Source: Staphylococcus equorum (lineage in GTDB: Bacteria > Bacillota > Bacilli > Staphylococcales > Staphylococcaceae). From it: DNA of 44,891 bases. Position numbers and translations under genes: made by a program. Location: NCBI RefSeq assembly GCF_001747895.1, contig NZ_LNNB01000033.1:1-44891 (forward strand), in the 5' to 3' direction. Of the stretch, positions 27,416 through 34,841 are shown in pieces (position 1 is the first letter of the stretch; each line of letters opens with the position of its first letter). The notes beneath the pieces are model-generated. The model did no database searches and had not been told where the DNA came from. It saw nothing but the letters and a program-made list of their open reading frames with translations.

Positions 27416-27458
27416 GGACGTTTAGATTTTTCAAATGAAATCTAAACGTCCTTTTATT
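27416..27458 (+). terminator. Terminator after the PfoR-like gene
   Basis: GGACGTTTAGATTT and AAATCTAAACGTCC form a perfect 14-bp stem with a TTCAAATG loop, then TTTTATTTTT. Confidence 0.9.
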
Positions 27459-27494
27459 TTTGAGATAGTTGAAACAGTAATAGCTAACTAGTTA

Positions 27495-28280
27495 TTAATC
27501 ACTGATTTGACTATTAAGTATATCTGTAATAAACATATGTCCTGGTGCGTGGGTTATCATCAATTCTGGCTTCGCATTTAGAGCGATAGATTGTGGTGTC
27601 ACACCACATCCCCAAAAGACAGGAACTTCATTTTCTTTTATTGTGGCAGGTTCTCCAAAATCAGGTTTTGTAATATTATCAATACCTATTTTAGACGGGT
27701 CGCCAATATGTAGTGGAGTCCCATGCATATTTTTAAAACGCGAAGTAATTTCAGTTGCTTTAATGGCTTGCTGCATTGTCATAGGGCGCATGCTTACGGT
27801 GATATTACCTGTGAATTCGCCACTTGGTTCTGCAGGTATATCAGTGATGAACATAGGTACGTTGTGCTCTTCTTCAATATGTCGAATCGGAATGCCGGCT
27901 TCTAATAGCGCATGTTCAAAGGTGAAACTACAACCGATTAAAAAGCTAACCATATCATCATTAAATAGATGTGTGACATTTGTTGGTGATTCAACAAGCT
28001 CTCCATAACGATAGACGCGATATTCTGCCACTTCTGTGCTAATATCTGCATATTTTCCGTAGAAAGGAAATGTGGTAGAACCTTTTTCTGATACATCTAA
28101 AAGTGGACATGTTTTCGGATTTCTAAAACAAAACCTTAAAAAATCATATGCATAGCTTGAAGGTAGAATAACGACATTAGCTTGTACGTAACCTTTAGCC
28201 ATACCACTTGTAGGATCAGTAAGCTCGCCATTACTAATCATTTCTCTTAATTTATGTGGTTGTATATTATCTAAATTCAT
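27495..28280 (-). CDS. DUF1445 (YcsI-like) putative hydro-lyase
   Basis: The 261-residue cytosolic protein belongs to the D-glutamate cyclase/YcsI family (DUF1445). Visible signatures are the N-terminal LREMISNGELTDPTSGMAKGYVQANVVILP, FLIGCSFTFEHALLEAG (with Cys near 117), the central TGNITVSMRPM and a C-terminal FWGCGVTPQ and ITHAPGHMFITD. Length is normal. A mammalian relative is a D-glutamate cyclase; bacterial members are uncharacterised and often adjoin transporters or 5-oxoproline genes. AAGGGGATG precedes the ATG at 28280. Confidence 0.9.
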   Translation of the reverse strand: MNLDNIQPHKLREMISNGELTDPTSGMAKGYVQANVVILPSSYAYDFLRFCFRNPKTCPLLDVSEKGSTTFPFYGKYADISTEVAEYRVYRYGELVESPTNVTHLFNDDMVSFLIGCSFTFEHALLEAGIPIRHIEEEHNVPMFITDIPAEPSGEFTGNITVSMRPMTMQQAIKATEITSRFKNMHGTPLHIGDPSKIGIDNITKPDFGEPATIKENEVPVFWGCGVTPQSIALNAKPELMITHAPGHMFITDILNSQISD

Positions 28281-28367
28281 AAAACCATCCCCTTAATTTA
28301 AGACTTAGCGTTAGTTTAGCAAAAATAAGTCATAACAGTTAAATATATGTATATTCCAAGTTTATAA

Positions 28368-28406
28368 AAATCCCCTCCATTAGTTAGAGAATGGAGGGGG
28401 ATTATT
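28368..28406 (-). terminator. Terminator after the first BCCT gene
   Basis: AATCCCCTCCATT and AATGGAGGGGGATT form a long GC-rich stem; on the minus strand TTTTTATAA follows. Confidence 0.9.
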
Positions 28407-30113
28407 TTATTTGTCGTTATTATTTTCGTTTTCTTTATCATTTCTATGTTCTTTGTTTGATTCAGTTTCTTTATCATTACTAATAGTGCTTTGTTTATCA
28501 TTTGCTGAATCATCTTTTGAATCGCTAGTATCCTCATCTTCACGCTGTTCAAGTGGAATTGAATAATCTTTGTCATCATCTATATGTGTCATTTTAAAAT
28601 GTTTCGTTGGTTCTCTACGTAGCGCACGCATTAGTGACACAATCATTAAGAGTAAGATAATAGAGAACGGGAGCCCAGTGACGACAGAAGCGGTTTGTAA
28701 ACTTGTTAATCCACCAGCAATTGTCATAGATACTGAAATTGCCCCGATTAAAACGCCCCAAATTATTTTGTGCTTCGTCTTAGGATTTGCTATGCCACCT
28801 GTTGCCATGCCCGAGACAATATGTGTTGTTGAATCAGCACTTGTGACAATAAATATAAATATCAGTGCGATTGCTAAAGCACTCGTAATGTCAGCAAGAG
28901 GGAATTTAGACAATAATTCAAACAGGGCTACGGTATAGTCTTGATCTACAACATTAGCAATATTATCATTCTCGTTGAGTGCAATTTTAACTGCAGTGCC
29001 CCCAAAACCAGCAATCCAAGTAAATGAAATTAGTGGTGGAATAATGAGTACGCCAACGATAAATTCTCTTATCGTACGTCCGCGTGAAACGCGCGCAACG
29101 AATCCACCGATAAATGGCGACCACGAAATCACCCATGCCCAATAGAAGACTGTCCATTGTTGAATCCAGCCATTGTCTCCAGTGTATGGGCTAATACGTA
29201 AACTATACTCAATAAAATGGCGCAAATAATCACCAATTGCTAAAGTGTATGATTCGAAAATAAATTTTAAATCACCAAAAATGAACATAAAGATAAGGAG
29301 CAAGGCACCTAATCCTATATTTATGTTGCTTAGCCATTTCACGCCTCTATTTAAACCAGTTGCTGCTGAAGTTAAGAAAATAGCTACCATTAATACAGTA
29401 ATAGTGATTTTAGTAATATTATTATTAGGTACGTTGAAGACGTGTTCTAACCCGCCGCTAATTTGCATAATACCTAATCCTATTGAAGTTGCGATACCCA
29501 TCACTGTCGCAATAATAGCTAAAATATCGATGATGTTTCTGTAAGGACGCTTATATGCTTCGCCAAATACAGGCTCCATCGCTGTTGAAATGAGTCCGTC
29601 ACGATTTTTTCTGAATTGGAAATAAGCAACCGTGAGTCCGGCAATTGCGAATATAGACCATTGTGAAATACCCCAATGGAAGAATGTATAACCCATTGCT
29701 ACTCTTGCAGATTCAGCGGACTCATCTGCGACCGTGCCTGGGAAGGGAGAATGTAAATAATGACTTAATGGTTCAGCCACACCCCAAAAGACAATCCCTA
29801 CACCTAAGCCTGCTGAAAATAACATCCCAATCCAAGAATGCATAGAGAACTCAGGCTCTTCATCATCTCTACCTAATTTAAAGCGTCCGTAACGCGATAC
29901 AGCTAGCGCTATTAAAAAGATATCTAAAATAAAAATAATAACTAAGAATAACCATCCGAAAGAATTTGATATGTAGTCATAAACTTGTTGTGCGTATGTT
30001 CCAAACCCCTTTGGGAAAATACCAGCAACTAAAGTGATGAGTAAAATGATAGCTACTGAGATAATATAGACCAAATTACGATTTTTTCTTTTTCTTTTAT
30101 GTTTATTATTCAT
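28407..30113 (-). CDS. BCCT family betaine/choline/carnitine transporter with charged tail
   Basis: This 568-residue carrier has 12 membrane segments and the BCCT signatures MLFSAGLGVGIVFWGVAEP (about 93-111) and the tryptophan-rich helix-8 box QWTVFYWAWVISWSPFIGG (about 315-333), then RGRTIREFI. It should import compatible solutes such as betaine or choline, driven by Na+ or H+. Its C-terminus carries about 65 residues rich in Asp, Glu, Asn, Ser and Lys, a cytosolic tail that in related carriers takes part in osmosensing. Initiation is weak: the nearest AAAGGA lies about 14 bases before the ATG at 30113. It is divergent to the DUF4064 gene. Confidence 0.92.
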   Translation of the reverse strand: MNNKHKRKRKNRNLVYIISVAIILLITLVAGIFPKGFGTYAQQVYDYISNSFGWLFLVIIFILDIFLIALAVSRYGRFKLGRDDEEPEFSMHSWIGMLFSAGLGVGIVFWGVAEPLSHYLHSPFPGTVADESAESARVAMGYTFFHWGISQWSIFAIAGLTVAYFQFRKNRDGLISTAMEPVFGEAYKRPYRNIIDILAIIATVMGIATSIGLGIMQISGGLEHVFNVPNNNITKITITVLMVAIFLTSAATGLNRGVKWLSNINIGLGALLLIFMFIFGDLKFIFESYTLAIGDYLRHFIEYSLRISPYTGDNGWIQQWTVFYWAWVISWSPFIGGFVARVSRGRTIREFIVGVLIIPPLISFTWIAGFGGTAVKIALNENDNIANVVDQDYTVALFELLSKFPLADITSALAIALIFIFIVTSADSTTHIVSGMATGGIANPKTKHKIIWGVLIGAISVSMTIAGGLTSLQTASVVTGLPFSIILLLMIVSLMRALRREPTKHFKMTHIDDDKDYSIPLEQREDEDTSDSKDDSANDKQSTISNDKETESNKEHRNDKENENNNDK

Positions 30114-30314
30114 GGCGTTTTTTAATCATTCCTTTGTTTATTTAGGTAATAATTAGATACCCTTATTATTATCTTGATATTCATTGGGCTAAATTTGTTT
30201 GTTTTAAGGTTTAAATACAATAGAATAGATTGAGTAGTCATAAGATTGCATAACGTTATTTGTGTGGGGTATATAATCAATGAAGCAAGAAGTAAATTCC
30301 TGAGGAGGAAAATT

Positions 30315-30932
30315 ATGAAAAGAACTGTGGAAAAAATATTAACCTGGGTAGGCATTATCTTACAGTTTATCTTAATATTTTTAATGGCTATCGTAACGCC
30401 ATTTTTAAATGATGCGAGTGTGAAAGACTCACTCATACAATCAATGAATAATAGTCAAGAATTTAACCAGTTATCAAGTCAAATGACACCGTCACAATTA
30501 TTAGAGATGGCGAGTAGTTTGTTTATTATAGCTTTAGGAGCGGTTATCGTATGTACAATTATTGCGATTATATTTGCATTATTAATCAATAAAATTCCTA
30601 AGGTATCAGGTGTAGTACTGATATTAATTGCAATTGTTACAGTATTTACATTTAATTGGATTACCGCATTATTGTGGTTAGTAGCTGGTATTTTATTATT
30701 AGTAAGAAAAGCCGATAAACCAAACTATGAAGGCGTTAATCATTCAAATAACAGAAGCAATACAGACAATCATTATCAAGAGAGAAATGCTGAATTAAAA
30801 GATGAATCACCTGAACAACATTCTGATGACAGAGACTTTACAGAGCAAGGGGAACTAGGCGATGATAAAGAAGAAGCATCGACTTCTGGTGAACATACGT
30901 ATCAACGTCGCCAAGATCGTAAAGATAAATAA
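30315..30932 (+). CDS. DUF4064 family membrane protein
   Basis: The 205-residue protein has three or four membrane helices (about 8-28, 65-90, 95-125) in the pattern of staphylococcal DUF4064 proteins. A polar, acid-rich cytosolic tail of about 75 residues ends in RRQDRKDK. The ATG at 30315 is preceded by GAGGAGGAAAATT and is clearly preferable to upstream starts. Function unknown. Like its divergent neighbour, the BCCT carrier, it has a long charged C-terminal tail. It is a single-gene unit with its own terminator. Confidence 0.8.
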   Translation: MKRTVEKILTWVGIILQFILIFLMAIVTPFLNDASVKDSLIQSMNNSQEFNQLSSQMTPSQLLEMASSLFIIALGAVIVCTIIAIIFALLINKIPKVSGVVLILIAIVTVFTFNWITALLWLVAGILLLVRKADKPNYEGVNHSNNRSNTDNHYQERNAELKDESPEQHSDDRDFTEQGELGDDKEEASTSGEHTYQRRQDRKDK

Positions 30933-31027
30933 AAATGGAACAAAGTCATTTTAAGAAATTAAATGGGAGACTTTCATGGTGAACGTAAGTTGATGAACGG
31001 TAACACTATGAATAATAAAATAAAGAA

Positions 31028-31072
31028 AGAGGACTAGCTGTATTTTACAATTAGCTAGTCCTCTTTTAATTA
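31028..31072. terminator. Terminator between the DUF4064 and acyltransferase genes
   Basis: AGAGGACTAGCT and AGCTAGTCCTCT form a perfect 12-bp stem around GTATTTTACAATT, with TTTTAATTATT after it on the plus strand. It may also serve the convergent acyltransferase gene. Confidence 0.85.
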
Positions 31073-31115
31073 TTGCATTTTTATATATAATTTTTCATTA
31101 TAATTTGTTAGTTTA

Positions 31116-32186
31116 CTAATCCATTTTGCCGTGTTTATAACTTTCGTATACTTTGTCATAATTGATGTGTCCAATACCACCTACCATAAATTTTCCGAGT
31201 TTGAATAAGTTGAATACATATGCTAAACAAACTGATATTGTAACTGTGAGGATGAAAGTGAAAGCAATATTTCTTAATGAACTATCTGCTCTCAATAAAC
31301 CTAAATCATGGACAAAGAAGTAATGAACTAAATATATACAGAATGAGTAGTTACTTATAAATAATACGAATTTTGGTACATATTTTACATAGGATGAGAA
31401 TAAGAAAAATAGCAAGATCACCATTGTGACATAAAATGGTATATCAAAGCGTTTAGATTCTACCCAAGTACTAACACCGAATAAATAGTTACTAATTAAT
31501 ATACCCGCTGACAAGATTGTGCCAAAAACAATAAGCCAAGTATATTTTTTAATATTCTTCATGAGAGACTCATAATATATGCCTGTGTAAAAACCAAGTA
31601 AGAAATAACTAATCCAACCTAAAAAGAGCATCCAACCTTCTCTTCCCCAAAACAATCCTAAAATTGGATTTTCTGATGGGGGTACAAATTCTCTAAATGC
31701 CCAATACAATGTAGCGAATATTGTTGCACCAATAATTACAGGAATAGGTTTCCATTTGATGATGTATTTAGCAAAGAGAATGTGTAGTATATAGAATTGG
31801 AAAATAATTACAATAAAGTATGTCACAGCGCCACCGTGAAACATCGTATTTGAAACATGTCCAAAGTAATCTTCTAATGTCTCAGGTTCAAAATAGAAAT
31901 ATGAGATAGCTAGATTAACCACGATATAAGGGATACCTAAATAAATCAATTTGTTTTTAAAGAAACCAGGTTTTGTTTTAACATGATAATTTTTCGCTAA
32001 TAAAAATTCTGAAATGAATACAAATAACGGCGTACTAAACATTAGCAATAATTGAAATATTCTAATGCCAGTGCCATGTCCCACAAAATCCATTTTGGAA
32101 AACGTGGTTGTAATCGAATGAATGAGAACAATACTTAAACAAGCTATGGTACGCATCCAAAAAATAACAGACGTATATGTTTTCAT
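31116..32186 (-). CDS. Acyltransferase-3 family membrane protein (IcaC-like)
   Basis: The 356-residue protein has ten membrane segments and the acyltransferase-3 signature: RTIACLSIVLIHS with the key Arg and His near residues 12-22, LLMFSTPLFVFISEFLLAKNY near 47-66, and a late SNYSFCIYLVHYFFV near 280-294. IcaC of the ica locus, which O-succinylates or exports poly-N-acetylglucosamine, is the closest staphylococcal protein I can name, but icaADB are not here. It may modify another exported glycan. GAGAGG lies ahead of the ATG at 32186. Confidence 0.87.
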   Translation of the reverse strand: MKTYTSVIFWMRTIACLSIVLIHSITTTFSKMDFVGHGTGIRIFQLLLMFSTPLFVFISEFLLAKNYHVKTKPGFFKNKLIYLGIPYIVVNLAISYFYFEPETLEDYFGHVSNTMFHGGAVTYFIVIIFQFYILHILFAKYIIKWKPIPVIIGATIFATLYWAFREFVPPSENPILGLFWGREGWMLFLGWISYFLLGFYTGIYYESLMKNIKKYTWLIVFGTILSAGILISNYLFGVSTWVESKRFDIPFYVTMVILLFFLFSSYVKYVPKFVLFISNYSFCIYLVHYFFVHDLGLLRADSSLRNIAFTFILTVTISVCLAYVFNLFKLGKFMVGGIGHINYDKVYESYKHGKMD

Positions 32187-32422
32187 AAATAGCTTAACCT
32201 CTCGATTGTTCTTTTATTTTTGAAATAAATATTGATATGATTATATTTAAGTTTAAATAGTAACATACGTAATGAGAATTCAGTGTAAATATTAGAATAA
32301 AATTTATTAAATTAACATTTACTATTTATACAATAACAACAATAAATATCAATGCATATAATAGCAAATTATAAGGAATAATGCGAAATAGGTTAGATAC
32401 GATTTAATTAAAAAAAAGTGAT

Positions 32423-32460
32423 TGTAAGCGATTGCATTTGTGGTGTGATACATATACAAT
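32423..32460 (+). promoter_or_regulatory. rocA promoter with overlapping cre site
   Basis: TGTAAGCGATTGCA (32423-32436) matches the CcpA cre pattern TGWNANCGNTNNCA. It overlaps a TTGCAT -35 (32432-32437) that is followed, after 17 bases, by TACAAT (32455-32460). CcpA would compete with RNA polymerase, giving glucose repression of proline/arginine breakdown. The rest of the 338-bp gap is AT-rich without other features. Confidence 0.75.
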
Positions 32461-32524
32461 AAAATCAAGAATGGAATAATTCCATTTGTGTTTTCTATTT
32501 ACAAACTTACATGGGGGTAGAAAA

Positions 32525-34069
32525 ATGGTAGTTAATTATCAGAATGAACCAGGTATCGATTTTACAGACAGTAAAAATGTAGAATCATTTAAAGAGGCTT
32601 TAAAGAAAGTTAAAGGTGAATTAAATCAAAAAATCCCTTTAGTAATTAATGGGGAAGAAATATTCACAAAAGATACGTATCAATCTATCAACCCTGCCAA
32701 TACTACTGAAGTTATTGCAGAAGTTTCAAGAGCAACTCAATCAGATGTAGATAAAGCATTTGAGTCTGCAAATGAAGCTTATAAATCATGGAAGAAATGG
32801 TCACACAAAGATCGTGCTGAATTTTTACTTAGAGTATCGGCAATTATTAGACGTCGTAAAGAAGAAATCTCAGCAGTGATGGTTTACGAAGCAGGTAAAC
32901 CATGGGATGAAGCTGTAGGTGACGCAGCAGAAGGTATTGATTTCATTGAATACTATGCGAGATCAATGATGGAATTAGCGGACGGTAAACCAACATTGGA
33001 TAGAGAAGGAGAACATAATAAATACTTCTATAAACCAATTGGTACTGGCGTTACAATTCCACCATGGAACTTCCCGTTTGCAATTATGGCTGGTACGACA
33101 TTAGCGCCAGTAGTTGCAGGAAACACCGTACTTTTAAAACCAGCAGAAGATACACCATTAACTGCATATAAATTAATTGAAATTTTAGAAGAAGCTGGAT
33201 TACCAAAAGGTGTTGTTAACTTTGTACCAGGCGATCCAAAAGAAATCGGTGACTATCTTGTAGATAGTGTACACACGCATTTTGTAACTTTCACAGGTTC
33301 ACTTGCTACAGGTACTCGAATTTTTGAAAGAGCTGCAAAAGTACAAAAAGGACAAAAGTTCTTAAAACGTGTTATTGCTGAAATGGGCGGTAAAGATGCA
33401 ATCGTAGTTGATAAAGATATTGACACTGATTTAGCAGCAGAATCTATTGTAAGTTCTGCATTTGGTTTCTCAGGACAGAAGTGTTCAGCATGTTCTCGTG
33501 CAATCGTACACAAAGATGTATATGATGAAGTATTGAAAAAATCAGTTGAATTAACTAAGAATTTAACATTAGGCAATACTGAGAATAACACGAACATGGG
33601 ACCAGTTATTAATAAAAAACAATTCGACAAAATTAAAAATTATATTGAAATTGGCAGTAAAGAAGGTAAATTAGAGTTCGGTGGTGGTACGGATGGTACT
33701 ACTGGATACTTTATTGAACCTACAATCATCTCAGACTTAAAATCAAGAGACCAAATCATGCAAGAAGAAATCTTTGGCCCAGTTGTTGGCTTTGTTAAAG
33801 GTAATGACTTTGAAGAACTATTAGACATTGCTAACGATACAGATTATGGCTTAACAGGTGCTGTAATTACTAATAATCGTGAAAACTGGATTCATGCAGT
33901 TGAAGAATACGATGTAGGTAATTTGTACCTTAACCGTGGATGTACTGCAGCAGTTGTTGGCTATCACCCGTTCGGTGGTTTCAAAATGTCAGGTACTGAC
34001 GCTAAGACAGGTAGCCCAGACTACCTATTAAACTTCTTAGAACAAAAAGTCGCTTCAGAAATGTTCTAA
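32525..34069 (+). CDS. rocA: 1-pyrroline-5-carboxylate dehydrogenase RocA
   Basis: The 514-residue aldehyde dehydrogenase oxidises glutamate-5-semialdehyde/pyrroline-5-carboxylate to glutamate with NAD+, the last step of proline and arginine catabolism. Length equals that of staphylococcal RocA. The catalytic Cys320 ([10 protein letters not shown]) and general base Glu286 (IAEMGGKD) are intact, as are PPWNFPFAI (179-187) and FTGSLATG. The ATG at 32525 follows GGGGG, an adequate site, and upstream in-frame starts lack one. A cre site overlaps its promoter. Order rocA-farR-farE is as in S. aureus. Confidence 0.96.
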   Translation: MVVNYQNEPGIDFTDSKNVESFKEALKKVKGELNQKIPLVINGEEIFTKDTYQSINPANTTEVIAEVSRATQSDVDKAFESANEAYKSWKKWSHKDRAEFLLRVSAIIRRRKEEISAVMVYEAGKPWDEAVGDAAEGIDFIEYYARSMMELADGKPTLDREGEHNKYFYKPIGTGVTIPPWNFPFAIMAGTTLAPVVAGNTVLLKPAEDTPLTAYKLIEILEEAGLPKGVVNFVPGDPKEIGDYLVDSVHTHFVTFTGSLATGTRIFERAAKVQKGQKFLKRVIAEMGGKDAIVVDKDIDTDLAAESIVSSAFGFSGQKCSACSRAIVHKDVYDEVLKKSVELTKNLTLGNTENNTNMGPVINKKQFDKIKNYIEIGSKEGKLEFGGGTDGTTGYFIEPTIISDLKSRDQIMQEEIFGPVVGFVKGNDFEELLDIANDTDYGLTGAVITNNRENWIHAVEEYDVGNLYLNRGCTAAVVGYHPFGGFKMSGTDAKTGSPDYLLNFLEQKVASEMF

Positions 34070-34089
34070 TTAAAATTATAAAATAATTT

Positions 34090-34130
34090 AAAAGCCTCTC
34101 ATTGCTTTGCAGTGAGAGGCTTTTTGGTGT
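34090..34130. terminator. Bidirectional terminator between rocA and farR
   Basis: AAAAGCCTCTCATTGC and GCAGTGAGAGGCTTTT pair almost perfectly around TTT, giving T-runs on both strands for the two convergent genes. Confidence 0.9.
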
Positions 34131-34142
34131 GAATTTATTGTT

Positions 34143-34694
34143 TTACGTCTTTACTTTGATATTAATCATTTTATGAAAGATTTCATCTATTTCGTGTGCG
34201 GGACGTTTGATATTGTGGTCGCGCATCCACTCCATAAAACCAAATAAACTTGCGCCATATACATAAAAAATCAGTTCGATTGGAACACTCGGATCTACAG
34301 AAATACGTGACATATTATCTTTAATGTCATTTTGTAATACACGGATGAAATAATTTGTAATCGTTCGTTCAAAATCTTTGTCTTCTATTTGCTTTTCTTT
34401 AACTTTGTTAAGTTCATCGATATCTGTTATTGTTTTTTCCATAATAGTAAATGGATTGTTAATACGTTCTTTAAAATCAATTGAAAAATAATCTTTCATT
34501 AAATAAGTAATTAAATAAATGAGTAAGTCATATTTATCGTAAAAATGTTTATAAAAAGTTGTTCGATGTACCAAAGCTTCATTGCAAATTTGGTTTACAG
34601 TAATTGTTGAAAAGGGTTGTTTTTCTAAGAGATCATAAAAGCTCTTAGACAGCGCGCGTTTGGTTTTAATAACACGAAGATCTTTTTCATTCAT
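34143..34694 (-). CDS. farR: TetR family regulator FarR
   Basis: This 183-residue repressor has an N-terminal helix-turn-helix (about 10-58, FSTITVNQICNEALVHRTTFYKHF) and a C-terminal ligand domain. It is divergent from an MMPL-family gene and convergent with rocA, exactly the arrangement I recall for S. aureus FarR, which senses antimicrobial fatty acids and controls the FarE exporter. AAGGAGAAG precedes the ATG at 34694. TAGWTTA-type motifs between the two genes (34715, 34788, 34806) fit the operator wording I remember for FarR. Confidence 0.85.
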   Translation of the reverse strand: MNEKDLRVIKTKRALSKSFYDLLEKQPFSTITVNQICNEALVHRTTFYKHFYDKYDLLIYLITYLMKDYFSIDFKERINNPFTIMEKTITDIDELNKVKEKQIEDKDFERTITNYFIRVLQNDIKDNMSRISVDPSVPIELIFYVYGASLFGFMEWMRDHNIKRPAHEIDEIFHKMINIKVKT

Positions 34695-34714
34695 TCTACA
34701 CTTCTCCTTTTTTG

Positions 34715-34812
34715 TAGTTTAAATAGACACATTCGCATAATTAGTTCTTTTTATAATGCGGCTGAGCTTGTAAAATGTTAATATAAATAATCTACACTAT
34801 ATGTATAAACTA
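34715..34812. promoter_or_regulatory. farR/farE intergenic region with TAGWTTA operator motifs
   Basis: TAGTTTA occurs at 34715-34721, and its reverse-complement forms TAATCTA at 34788-34794 and TAAACTA at 34806-34812. The last two are spaced 18 bp apart just upstream of the farE start. The motif TAGWTTA is recalled from work on FarR; it is not verified here. Confidence 0.5.
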
Positions 34813-34841
34813 TAACGTTGATTAAATTAGGAGGCAATAGT

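Noticed and set aside
30110..30129. Seven-codon mini-frame overlapping the first BCCT start as a leader peptide
   Set aside because: AAAGGA directly abuts its ATG, too close for initiation; no regulatory pairing visible.
30963..31037. 24-codon ATG frame before the terminator at 31028
   Set aside because: No ribosome site and it runs into the terminator stem.
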